A stretch of 9,303 nucleotides of DNA from CAIXZV01 sp037446495 (GCA_037446495.1 JBBIIL010000099.1:1-9303), one strand, 5' to 3'. Counted from the stretch's first letter, positions 1 to 9,092 are shown. Notes: generated by a model from the sequence alone, not told the origin. Numbers and translations are program-made.

Positions 1-1755
1 CGCGAGCAGCTCAAGGCGATCCAGCGCGAGCTGGGCGAGGACGACCCGCAGCAGGCAGAGATCAACGAGCTGCGCGAGAAGGTCGAGAGCGCGGGCATGC
101 CCGAGGAGGTCCGTGCCCGGGCGATCAAGGAGATCGACCGGATGAGCCGGATTCCGTCCGCCTCGCCCGAGGTCGGCGTGATCCGCACGTACGTGGACTG
201 GCTGGTTGGCCTGCCGTGGAACGTCACCACGGACGACCGCCTGGACATCAAGGAGGCCGCCCGCATCCTCGACGAGGACCACTACGGGCTCGAGAAGATC
301 AAGGAGCGGATCCTCGAGTACCTCGCGGTGCGCAGCCTGGCGGACACCATCCGCAGCCCAATCCTGCTGTTCGTCGGCCCTCCCGGCGTGGGCAAGACCA
401 GCCTTGGCAAGAGCATCGCCAGGGCGATGGGGCGCAAGTTCGTCCGCATGAGCCTGGGCGGCATCCACGACGAGGCGGAGATCCGCGGCCACCGGCGCAC
501 CTACATCGGCGCGCTCCCCGGCCGGATCATCCAGAGCGTCAAGACCGCCGGTACCAACAACCCCGTGTTCATGCTCGACGAGGTCGACAAGATCGGCATG
601 GACTTCCGGGGCGACCCGAGCTCGGCGCTACTCGAGGTGCTGGACCCCGAGCAGAACTTCAGCTTCCAGGACAACTACCTCGAGGTCCCCTTCGACCTGC
701 GCAAGGTGCTGTTCATCGCCACCGCCAACCTGCTGGACCCCATTCCGGCGCCGCTGCGCGACCGCATGGAGATGATCCAGCTGCCGGGCTACACCCAGCA
801 GGAGAAGGTCGAGATCGCCAAGCGGTTCCTGGTTCCCAAGCAGATGGAGAACCACGGCCTCAAGGCAAAGCACATCGAGATCACCGACGAGGTGCTGACC
901 GCCCTGGTCCAGAACTTCACCCACGAGGCCGGCGTCCGCAGTCTCGAGCGCGAGCTCGCCAACATCATGCGCAAGGTCGCCCGCTCCGTCGCCGAGGGGC
1001 GCAAGCGCAAGACCGTCGTGGACCTGCGGAAGCTCGAGGAGTACCTGGGCCCGCCGCGCTTCGAGTACGGCGAGCTTGAGGCCGAGGACCAGATCGGGTC
1101 TGCCACGGGCCTCGTCGTGACCGAGGTCGGTGGCGACGTCGTGGCCGTCGAGGTCACCAAGATGGAGGGCAAGGAGGACTTCATCCTCACCGGCCAGCTG
1201 GGTGACGTGATGCGCGAGTCTGCCCGGGCAGCCCTTTCCTGGATCCGCTCCCATGCCGACGAGCTGGGCATCGAGCGCGAAACCTTCGAGAAGCACACCC
1301 TGCACATCCACGTCCCGGCGGGGGCAACCCCCAAGGACGGGCCGTCGGCGGGCGTGACCATGGCCACGGCGATGGTCTCCGCGCTCACCGGCATCCCGAT
1401 CCGCAAGGACGTCGCCATGACGGGCGAGATCACGCTCCGCGGGCGCGTCCTCCCGATCGGCGGGCTCAAAAGCAAGATCCTGGCCGCGCACCTCGCCGGT
1501 GCCGGCATGGTCATTCTGCCCCGCAAGAACGAGAAGGACCTCCGCGACATCCCCGAGGAGATCCGCAAGCAGGTGAAGCTGGTCCTCGCCGACACGATGG
1601 ACCAGGTGCTGGCGGCTGCGCTCCGAAGCAAGCCGCAACCGCTCAAGTCCGCCAACACCACCGGCAAGGAGCCCGGCGGGCGCGGGTCGAAGGGCGCGGT
1701 GGGCCGCGTCCAGCGCTCCCCGTTCCCGGGCGACCAGCCGACGGTCGTCGCCTAG
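1..1755 (+). CDS. lon: Lon ATP-dependent serine protease (5'-truncated by window edge)
   Basis: Lon degrades misfolded and regulatory proteins in the cytoplasm as a homohexamer with AAA+ and protease domains on one chain. The frame is open from base 1, so the start lies upstream. About 584 residues are visible, and comparison with roughly 780-820-residue Lons suggests some 200-230 N-terminal residues are missing, mostly the substrate-binding domain. Counting from the Met at base 97, I see Walker A GPPGVGKTS at 94-102, Walker B MLDEVDK at 159-165, sensor 1 FIATAN, arginine-finger region LRDRME at 220-225, and sensor 2 GVRSLERE at 279-286. The protease motif PKDGPSAG has Ser417, and the dyad lysine is Lys460 in GGLKSK, 43 residues later as in E. 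coli S679/K722. Both activities therefore look intact. A tail of about 45 residues, rich in Gly, Pro, Lys and Arg, follows the protease domain. The DnaJ-like gene starts 27 nt downstream on the same strand. Confidence 0.97.
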   Translation, partial: REQLKAIQRELGEDDPQQAEINELREKVESAGMPEEVRARAIKEIDRMSRIPSASPEVGVIRTYVDWLVGLPWNVTTDDRLDIKEAARILDEDHYGLEKIKERILEYLAVRSLADTIRSPILLFVGPPGVGKTSLGKSIARAMGRKFVRMSLGGIHDEAEIRGHRRTYIGALPGRIIQSVKTAGTNNPVFMLDEVDKIGMDFRGDPSSALLEVLDPEQNFSFQDNYLEVPFDLRKVLFIATANLLDPIPAPLRDRMEMIQLPGYTQQEKVEIAKRFLVPKQMENHGLKAKHIEITDEVLTALVQNFTHEAGVRSLERELANIMRKVARSVAEGRKRKTVVDLRKLEEYLGPPRFEYGELEAEDQIGSATGLVVTEVGGDVVAVEVTKMEGKEDFILTGQLGDVMRESARAALSWIRSHADELGIERETFEKHTLHIHVPAGATPKDGPSAGVTMATAMVSALTGIPIRKDVAMTGEITLRGRVLPIGGLKSKILAAHLAGAGMVILPRKNEKDLRDIPEEIRKQVKLVLADTMDQVLAAALRSKPQPLKSANTTGKEPGGRGSKGAVGRVQRSPFPGDQPTVVA

Positions 1756-1782
1756 CCGGACGGACGGCGAGGGTACGGTCCG

Positions 1783-2856
1783 ATGGAGTACCGCGACTAT
1801 TACCAGACCCTGGGCGTTCCTCGGTCGGCCACACCGGCCGACATCAAGAAGGCGTTCCGGAAGCTGGCACGCGAGCTCCACCCGGACCGTAACCCCGGCG
1901 ACAAGGCCGCCGAGCGCAAGTTCAAGGACGTCAACGAGGCCAACGAGGTCCTCTCCGACCCGGAGAAGCGCAAGCAGTACGACCTGCTCGGCGCCAACTG
2001 GGAGCAGTACCAGCGCGCTGGCGGCAGCCGGGCCGGAGCGGACCCGTTCGGCCCGGGGGGCCCGTTCGCGAACTTCAACTTCGGCGGGGCCGGGGGTGGA
2101 GCCGGGGCGCCCGGCGGCGTGCGCTACGAGTTCCGGTCTGCAGACGGCAGCGGCGCCGGCTTCTCCGACTTCTTCCGCATGTTCTTCGGCGGCGCTGGTG
2201 CGGGCGCCCAAGCCGGCCGGGCCACCGCGAGCGGCCCGAGCGGGGCCAGCTTCGAGGAGGTCCTCGCCCAGATGGGCGGCGTGCCCAACGCCGGGTCCGC
2301 GCCCCGCGGCGCCGGGCGCCAGCAGGACGCCACCCGCGCCAGGCCCAAGGACGAGCTCGAAGCACCGGCAGAGCTCGCCCTGGAGGAGTCGTTCCACGGC
2401 ACGACCCGCCTGGTCGAGGTCGAGGGCAAGCGCTACGAAGTGAGCATCCCGCGCGGCGTCGACAGCGGCGGCCGCATCCGGCTCGCAGGCAAGGGCCCCA
2501 AGGGTCGCGACGTGGTCGTGACCGTGACCGTGCGCCCGCACGAGGTCTACACCCGCAAGGGCGCCGACCTCGAGCGCGAGCTGCCGATCACGCTGCGCGA
2601 AGCCCTTTTGGGCGGCGAGGTGCCCCTCACCACGCTCAAGGGAAAGCTCCTGCTCACCATCCCCCCGGGCACGCAGAGCGGCAAGACGATCCGCCTGACC
2701 GGACAGGGCATGCCGCGGCTCAAGGGCGAGAGCGCCGGTGACCTGTACGTCAGGGTGCGGGTTGTCCTGCCGATCTCGCTCGACGAGGCGGCGCAGGCCG
2801 CAGCAGCCAGCTTCCTCGACCTCGTCCACCAGCCCGACCCCCGCTCGGCCGGCTAG
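1783..2856 (+). CDS. dnaJ: Class B J-domain co-chaperone (DnaJ/CbpA-like, no zinc finger)
   Basis: A J-domain protein that stimulates the DnaK ATPase and hands over unfolded clients. The J domain spans about residues 3-68 (begins YRDYYQTLGV) and carries the essential HPD triad at 33-35. A long Gly/Ala/Phe-rich linker follows (about 80-175, with FSDFFRMFFGG inside). The two C-terminal substrate-binding beta domains lie at about 190-255 and 256-328 (IPRGVDSGGRIRLAGKG, then LPITLREALLGGEVPL and IPPGTQSGKTIRL). No CxxCxGxG repeats occur, so this is class B (CbpA type) rather than canonical DnaJ. At 357 aa it is longer than E. coli CbpA (306), mainly through the linker. The ATG has a GAGGG Shine-Dalgarno at 1769-1773 with 9-nt spacing, lying in the loop of a weak CGGAC/GTCCG hairpin. 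The position between lon and clpB fits a role in aggregate handling. The family is certain; whether this is the main DnaJ of the cell is not. Confidence 0.95.
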   Translation: MEYRDYYQTLGVPRSATPADIKKAFRKLARELHPDRNPGDKAAERKFKDVNEANEVLSDPEKRKQYDLLGANWEQYQRAGGSRAGADPFGPGGPFANFNFGGAGGGAGAPGGVRYEFRSADGSGAGFSDFFRMFFGGAGAGAQAGRATASGPSGASFEEVLAQMGGVPNAGSAPRGAGRQQDATRARPKDELEAPAELALEESFHGTTRLVEVEGKRYEVSIPRGVDSGGRIRLAGKGPKGRDVVVTVTVRPHEVYTRKGADLERELPITLREALLGGEVPLTTLKGKLLLTIPPGTQSGKTIRLTGQGMPRLKGESAGDLYVRVRVVLPISLDEAAQAAAASFLDLVHQPDPRSAG

Positions 2857-2888
2857 CCCGTCCGCCCGCACACGCGGAGATCCCCACC

Positions 2889-5654
<2,766 letters not shown>

Positions 5655-5659
5655 GCGCG

Positions 5660-6328
5660 GTGCGCTTCGACGACGTCCTCGCCCGGCTCGAGCCGCTGCC
5701 GGACCCGCTGCCGCTGGGGCCGTCCTCGCTGATGCCCCTGATCCACGAGGCGGGCGGGCCCCGGCCCGTGCCGGGTCTGGACGTGCCGCTGTCGCACGCG
5801 AGACCCGCGGCGGTCCTCATGCTGCTGTTTCCCGATGTGGCGGGTGAGACGCACATCGTGGTCACCGAGCGGACCGATCGCGGGGGACACCACTCGGGCG
5901 AAGTCTCGTTCCCGGGCGGCAGCGCCGAGCCGGAGGACGCGGACGACGAGGCCACCGCGCTCCGCGAAGCCGCCGAGGAGGTGGGGCTCGACCCGACCGA
6001 GTGCGGCCTGCGACTCGTCGGCCGGCTGCCGGGGCTGTGGGTCCCCGTCTCGAACTTCGCGGTGACGCCAGTTGTGGCCGTGGCCGAGCGGCGCCCGACG
6101 ATGCGGCGCCAGCCGATAGAGGTGGCCGCGATCCTGGACCTGCCCGTGGCGTCCATCCTGCCGGGCGCCCCGCTGGTGGCACGGGAGCGCACGTTTCGCG
6201 ATGCCCGCCTCACGTACGACGCCTATCCCATCGGCCACCTGCCGGGCGCGAGTCCTGGCCTCGTCATCTGGGGGATGACGGCCCGCGTGCTCGGTGGCCT
6301 CGGCGCGTGGCTGGCGCGGGAGGACTGA
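5660..6328 (+). CDS. Nudix hydrolase, CoA pyrophosphatase (NudL/YeaB-like)
   Basis: Likely hydrolyses the pyrophosphate of CoA or oxidised/acyl-CoA to phosphopantetheine plus adenosine 3',5'-bisphosphate. The 222-aa product carries VVTERTDRGGHHSGEVSFPGG at about 67-87, resembling the CoA-type signature upstream of the Nudix box, then the Nudix helix LREAAEEVGL at 101-110. The distance from the second Gly of FPGG to the helix Arg is 15, the same as I recall for E. coli NudL. SNFAVTPVVA at 131-140 is also typical of the branch. The start is GTG, 5 nt after the clpB stop; no clear Shine-Dalgarno is seen, so translational coupling to clpB is plausible. The next in-frame Met (residue 25) would remove N-terminal sequence before the fold and is less likely. 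The Nudix fold is certain; CoA specificity is inferred from the motif only. Confidence 0.88.
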   Translation: MRFDDVLARLEPLPDPLPLGPSSLMPLIHEAGGPRPVPGLDVPLSHARPAAVLMLLFPDVAGETHIVVTERTDRGGHHSGEVSFPGGSAEPEDADDEATALREAAEEVGLDPTECGLRLVGRLPGLWVPVSNFAVTPVVAVAERRPTMRRQPIEVAAILDLPVASILPGAPLVARERTFRDARLTYDAYPIGHLPGASPGLVIWGMTARVLGGLGAWLARED

Positions 6329-6367
6329 TCGCCAGGCGTGGCCAAGTGCTCGCCGCCTGCGTCGCGC

Positions 6368-6841
6368 CTAGTCCGGCTCCCCGTCCGCTGAGCTCGCGCC
6401 ACGACGAGGAGGCCGCCTAGCCAGCGATCCCTCGCCCCGCGTGACGGGCCGAGGGCGCGGCGCCTCGGCGACCTCGCCACCGTCGTCCCCGTCCCACGCG
6501 AGCAGCTTCGGGTCCTCGGCCAGCTCCACGACGATGGCGCGCATCGGGACGCCGTCGGTCCAGGCGGCGTGCAGGACGTCGGGCGGCCACACGACGGCCT
6601 CACCCGCGGTCACGCGCGTGCGCTCGTCGCCCACGCCAGCCCAGCCGCCGCCCTCGATCACGAGGAACAGGGTTGTGCGCGGGTTGGAGTGCGGCGCGAT
6701 CCGGGCGGCCCGCCCGAAGGCGAGCTCGGCGACGGAGCCCGACGCGCGCGACTCGATGACCTGGCCCTCGATCCCCAGCGTGCCGGGCGGCCCGTCCGGG
6801 CGGCGGTGCCCGACGCCGAACCGCCGGACCTCGATCGACAT
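6368..6841 (-). CDS. Small cupin-domain protein of unknown function
   Basis: A 157-aa product with a single cupin beta-barrel at about residues 35-108. Motif 1 corresponds to APHSNPRTTLFLVIEGGG (49-66), and motif 2 to AGEAVVWPPDVLHAAWT (79-95). Cupins of this size are often metal-dependent enzymes or sugar- or ligand-sensing modules. Here only His51 and His91 of the usual two-His, Glu, His ligand set are evident: the second motif-1 His is Asn53, and the Glu position falls on Thr57/Leu58. Metal binding, and therefore catalysis, is doubtful. About 45 C-terminal residues are Arg/Pro/Gly/Asp-rich and probably disordered. No membrane segment or signal peptide is visible. The ATG lies 37 nt after the stop of the membrane-protein gene on the same strand, without a clear Shine-Dalgarno, suggesting co-transcription. 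It converges with the Nudix gene, with 39 nt between the stops. Specific function cannot be assigned. Confidence 0.8.
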   Translation of the reverse strand: MSIEVRRFGVGHRRPDGPPGTLGIEGQVIESRASGSVAELAFGRAARIAPHSNPRTTLFLVIEGGGWAGVGDERTRVTAGEAVVWPPDVLHAAWTDGVPMRAIVVELAEDPKLLAWDGDDGGEVAEAPRPRPVTRGEGSLARRPPRRGASSADGEPD

Positions 6842-6878
6842 GGCGTGGGACGCCGCTGCGCTCGGTGGGCGGCCGATG

Positions 6879-7313
6879 CTACCGCCGGCGGCGCCGACGG
6901 CGCGAGTTCTTCGCGCGGATCGTCGTCTCGGGGTGCGCGAAGCGCTCGCGGGTGAAGTAGCGCTGCTTGGCCAGCTGACGCTCGTACGCGGCGAACTCGG
7001 GCGGGAACTTGCGGTAGCGGACCCAGACCAGCGTGCCGAGCCCGGCGACGAGGGTCCCGAGCACGAGGATCATGTCGAAGTGGAAGACCCAGTAGACGAG
7101 CATCAGCGACGCGGTGACGACGCCCGTCCACATCATCCACTCGTACATCTGCACGTACACGGTGTGTCGGCGGAGTTGCCGCGAGCGCAGGTTGTAGACC
7201 GCGATCGAGGCGATCAGCCACAGCAGCGAGGCAACGGTCAGCGGTCCGTAGAGGTCCGGGACGTTGTATTGGGTGAACGCCTTGAAGAGGTATTCCCAGG
7301 GAAGGTCCTGCAC
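6879..7313 (-). CDS. Small three-helix membrane protein with poly-arginine tail, unknown function
   Basis: A 144-aa product that I do not recognise as a named family. Three hydrophobic stretches look like transmembrane helices: about 22-41 (LYGPLTVASLLWLIASIAVY), 59-77 (MMWTGVVTASLMLVYWVF) and 80-98 (MILVLGTLVAGLGTLVWV). The first loop, about 42-52, is very basic (RSRQLRRH). After helix 3 there is a charged tail of about 45 residues (RYRKFPPEF...), which ends in seven consecutive arginines from mixed CGC, CGT and CGG codons just before TAG. Distribution of basic residues puts loop 1 in the cytoplasm, but three helices then force either the second loop or the tail outside, so topology is uncertain. 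The start is GTG, supported by a GGAGAG Shine-Dalgarno 7 nt upstream. It is the first gene of a minus-strand pair with the cupin gene and is divergent from purH. No catalytic motif is visible. Confidence 0.8.
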   Translation of the reverse strand: MQDLPWEYLFKAFTQYNVPDLYGPLTVASLLWLIASIAVYNLRSRQLRRHTVYVQMYEWMMWTGVVTASLMLVYWVFHFDMILVLGTLVAGLGTLVWVRYRKFPPEFAAYERQLAKQRYFTRERFAHPETTIRAKNSRRRRRRR

Positions 7314-7320
7314 GCGTGAG

Positions 7321-7326
7321 CTCTCC
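7321..7326 (-). promoter_or_regulatory. Shine-Dalgarno deciding the GTG start of the membrane protein
   Basis: Read on the minus strand the site is GGAGAG, 7 nt before the GTG at 7313-7311. This favours the GTG over later candidate starts, and the encoded N-terminus MQDLPWEYLF precedes the first hydrophobic helix naturally. Confidence 0.65.
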
Positions 7327-7365
7327 GCGACGGCCCGGCTTGAACCGGTCAGCTGATGGGCCGTC

Positions 7366-7395
7366 CGAGTATGCCATGAGGCCGGGGTATACTCG
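7366..7395. repeat. Dyad CGAGTAT-N16-ATACTCG in divergent intergenic region
   Basis: Two perfectly complementary 7-bp arms, at 7366-7372 and 7389-7395, are separated by 16 bp. They lie in the only divergent intergenic region of the window, between the membrane-protein/cupin pair and purH. The arms hold the most AT-rich bases locally and overlap -10-like hexamers on both strands: TATACT on plus and CATACT on minus. It may be an operator, or simply two symmetric promoter -10 boxes. Its symmetry is directly visible; its function is inference. Confidence 0.45.
7388..7393 (+). promoter_or_regulatory. Candidate -10 box for purH
   Basis: TATACT is one base from the TATAAT consensus and stands out in very GC-rich surroundings. 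Transcription would begin near 7400 and leave a 5' leader of about 95 nt before purH. No good -35 hexamer occurs at 16-18 bp spacing (CCGAGT at 7365-7370 is poor), and TTGAAC at 7340-7345 is too far away. The call therefore rests on the -10 alone. Confidence 0.4.
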
Positions 7396-7412
7396 CTAGC
7401 CAGAATCGCGCC

Positions 7413-7460
7413 CGCCCGAACGGTTCCGGGATCCGTCCCGTCCCGGCCGGAATCGGGGCG
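7413..7460 (+). promoter_or_regulatory. Strong hairpin in the purH 5' leader
   Basis: CGCCC (7413-7417) pairs with GGGCG (7456-7460). After a 3-nt bulge (GAA), CGGTTCCGG (7421-7429) pairs with CCGGAATCG (7447-7455) with one G-U pair, giving 14 pairs around a 17-nt loop. Part of the 5' arm can instead form CGGGA-TCCG-TCCCG (7427-7440) or CCGGGA (7426-7431) with TCCCGG (7441-7446), so the structures compete. No U-tract follows, so it is not a standard terminator. I looked for the conserved core of the ZTP (pfl) riboswitch, known upstream of purH genes in many bacteria, and did not find it. It may be a leader regulatory element or only a consequence of high GC. Confidence 0.4.
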
Positions 7461-7477
7461 TCAGAGTCACCCCCCGC

Positions 7478-7484
7478 AGGAGGG
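7478..7484 (+). promoter_or_regulatory. Shine-Dalgarno of purH, supports GTG start
   Basis: AGGAGGG, the best ribosome-binding site in the window, stands 9 nt before the GTG at 7494. It fixes the purH start so that the protein begins MRALLSVADRDG, matching where PurH N-termini normally begin. ACCC at 7469-7472 could pair with GGGT at 7482-7485 and partly hide it. Confidence 0.8.
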
Positions 7485-7493
7485 TCAGCGCAG

Positions 7494-9041
7494 GTGCGAG
7501 CGCTGCTGTCGGTCGCCGATCGTGACGGGATCTCCGTGTTCGCGCGCGAGGTCGCTCGGCTGGGCGCGGAGCTGTACGCCACGGACGGCACGCGTGAGCA
7601 CCTCGCCGCGGACGGCATCGAGGCGCTGTCCGTCAGCGATCTGACCGCCGTCCCGCCGCTCGTCGGGGGCCAGGTCCGGACGTTCCACCCCGCCATCTAC
7701 GCGGGGATCCTCGCCCGCCGCGACGTCCCCGAGCAGCTCGAGCAGCTCGGGGACCGCGGGATCGGCCTCATCGACCTCGTCGTCGTGAACGTCAAGCCGT
7801 TCGCGCCGGAGGTCGCCCGCCGCCACATCAGCATCGACGAGGCGATCGAGATGATCGACGTGGGCGGGGCAGCGCTGCTCGCCGCCGCTGCCCGCAACGC
7901 CGCGGGCGTGGTCGCGGTCGCCAGCCCCAAGCACTACGCCATGGTGCTCGAGGAGCTCCGCACGCTGGGCCAGGTCTCGGCCGACACCCGGTACCGCCTG
8001 GCCGCGGACGCGTACAGCACCGTCGCCGCGTACTACGCCGAGATCGCGGCCTACCTCAACCAGATCTCGAACAACAACTACCCGCAGCGCCTCGCGCTGG
8101 TGCTCGAGAAGGTCAGCGACCTGAGCTACGGCGAGAACCCCCACCAGCGCGCCGCGTTCTATCGCGAGACCACCCACCGCTCCGGGACGCTCGCCGACGC
8201 TGCGCAACTGGCCGGCGAGGCGCCATCCTTCAATAACCTGCTCGATCTCGACGCCGCGTATCGGATCGCGTCGGACTACACCGCGCCCACTGTCGCGATC
8301 GCCAAGCACACCGATCCAGTCGGCCTCGCATCCGCCACGGAGCTCGTCGAGGCGTACCGCCACGCCCTCGACACCGACCCGGTTGCCAGCTTCGGCGGCA
8401 TCGTGGGCGTGAACCGCGAGCTCGACGGCGCCACGGCCAGGGAGATCGCCGCCAACTCCTACGAGGCGGTGATCGCCCCCGGGTTCTCGGAGGCGGCCCT
8501 CGGCATCCTCTCGGGCCTGTCCGGTCTCGAGCTGCTGTCCATCCCGCCGTCGCCGGTCGATGGGATGCGCGACTACGGCATCGCCAATCTGGACTTCAAG
8601 CGCGTGGCCGGCGGGCTGCTCGTGGAGGCGCTCGACCGTCTCGACATCGACCGCGGCCAGCTCCAGGTGGTCACTCGCCGCCACCCGACGCTGGGCGAGC
8701 TCACGGACCTGCTCTTCGCGTGGCGCGCCGTCCGCCACGTTCGCTCGAACGCCATCGTGCTGGCGCGCAACGGCGCCACGGTGGGCATCGGCGCAGCACA
8801 GGCGTCTCGGTCGGTCGCCGTGGACATCGCCCTGCGGCGCGCGGGCGACCGGGCGAGGCTCGCCGTCATGGCGTCGGACGCCTACTTCCCGTTCCCCGAC
8901 GGGATCCAGATTGCCGCCAACGCCGGCGTGACCGCCATCATTCAGCCGGGCGGCTCCATCCGCGACGAGATGGCGATCGAGGTCGCTGACCGGCATCACC
9001 TCGCGATGGTGTTCACGGGGCGACGCCACTTCCGGCACTGA
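7494..9041 (+). CDS. purH: Bifunctional AICAR formyltransferase / IMP cyclohydrolase
   Basis: PurH catalyses the last two steps of de novo IMP synthesis: formylation of AICAR by 10-formyl-tetrahydrofolate, then ring closure of FAICAR. The 515-aa length is normal for bacterial PurH. The N-terminal MGS-like cyclohydrolase domain spans about 1-145 and the AICARFT domain about 200-515. In AICARFT I see SYGENPHQ (211-218), the Lys271-His272 catalytic pair in IAKHTDPVG, RSNAIVLARNG (417-427), TVGIGAAQ, SDAYFPFPDG (461-470) and the typical ending IIQPGGSIRDE...FTGRRHFRH. The formyltransferase half therefore looks complete. In the cyclohydrolase half several usually conserved residues differ: GGQVRTFHP replaces GGRVKTLHP, NVKPF replaces NLYPF, and AAARNA replaces AAAKNH, while Asp122 of IDVGG is kept. 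Most changes are Lys to Arg, but Arg to Gln at 60 and Tyr to Lys at 101 are not. The gene is preceded by a structured leader and followed at 51 nt by glpX. Identity is secure; full cyclohydrolase activity is a question. Confidence 0.96.
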   Translation: MRALLSVADRDGISVFAREVARLGAELYATDGTREHLAADGIEALSVSDLTAVPPLVGGQVRTFHPAIYAGILARRDVPEQLEQLGDRGIGLIDLVVVNVKPFAPEVARRHISIDEAIEMIDVGGAALLAAAARNAAGVVAVASPKHYAMVLEELRTLGQVSADTRYRLAADAYSTVAAYYAEIAAYLNQISNNNYPQRLALVLEKVSDLSYGENPHQRAAFYRETTHRSGTLADAAQLAGEAPSFNNLLDLDAAYRIASDYTAPTVAIAKHTDPVGLASATELVEAYRHALDTDPVASFGGIVGVNRELDGATAREIAANSYEAVIAPGFSEAALGILSGLSGLELLSIPPSPVDGMRDYGIANLDFKRVAGGLLVEALDRLDIDRGQLQVVTRRHPTLGELTDLLFAWRAVRHVRSNAIVLARNGATVGIGAAQASRSVAVDIALRRAGDRARLAVMASDAYFPFPDGIQIAANAGVTAIIQPGGSIRDEMAIEVADRHHLAMVFTGRRHFRH

Positions 9042-9059
9042 CCGATCCGGCACTGACCG
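9031..9059 (+). repeat. Tandem 15-bp microduplication spanning the purH stop codon
   Basis: TCCGGCACTGACCG occurs at 9031-9044 and again at 9046-9059 with one base between, a period of 15. Because 15 is five codons, the second copy gives another in-frame CGG CAC TGA, so a second stop lies at 9054-9056. Reading through the first stop would add only a few residues ending again in Arg-His. The likely origin is replication slippage. Confidence 0.85.
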
Positions 9060-9072
9060 GGCGGGCGCCCGG
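9057..9072 (+). terminator. Short GC hairpin between purH and glpX, possible weak terminator or processing site
   Basis: CCGGGC and GCCCGG form a perfect 6-bp stem with a GGGC loop. No T-run follows and glpX starts 20 nt later, so complete termination is unlikely. It could limit read-through or protect the purH 3' end, or be incidental in GC-rich DNA. It overlaps the second copy of the 15-bp repeat by three bases. Confidence 0.25.
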
Positions 9073-9082
9073 ACCCACCAAC

Positions 9083-9087
9083 GGAGG
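9083..9087 (+). promoter_or_regulatory. Shine-Dalgarno of glpX
   Basis: GGAGG lies 5 nt before the ATG at 9093, supporting this start for the truncated gene at the window end. Confidence 0.65.
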
Positions 9088-9092
9088 CCCCG

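Noticed and set aside
628..2871. A 747-codon open frame on the minus strand, antisense to lon and the J-protein gene
   Set aside because: Long antisense frames arise routinely opposite GC-rich genes. The translation is Leu/Gly/Arg/Ala/Val/Asp-rich without motifs, while both plus-strand genes have clear families.
2857..2888. CIRCE or HAIR heat-shock operator before clpB
   Set aside because: The 32-nt gap holds only a Shine-Dalgarno; neither inverted repeat is present there or in the lon/J-protein gap.
6333..6359. CAGGCG/CGCCTG 6-bp stem with 15-nt loop between the convergent Nudix and cupin genes, considered as a bidirectional terminator
   Set aside because: Short stem, long loop and no T-tract on either strand; such stems are expected by chance at this GC content.
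6441..7319. A 292-codon plus-strand frame through the cupin and membrane-protein region
   Set aside because: Its product is Arg/Pro/Ser-rich with no hydrophobic or conserved pattern, while the minus-strand frames give a cupin fold and clean transmembrane helices with a Shine-Dalgarno.
7400..7493. ZTP (pfl) riboswitch upstream of purH
   Set aside because: The leader is hairpin-rich and in the right place, but I could not find the conserved core segments of that riboswitch. A covariance-model search would settle it.
7485..9053. A 522-codon open frame on the minus strand, antisense to purH
   Set aside because: It mirrors purH almost base for base, shows no recognisable domain, and is explained by codon bias of a GC-rich gene.
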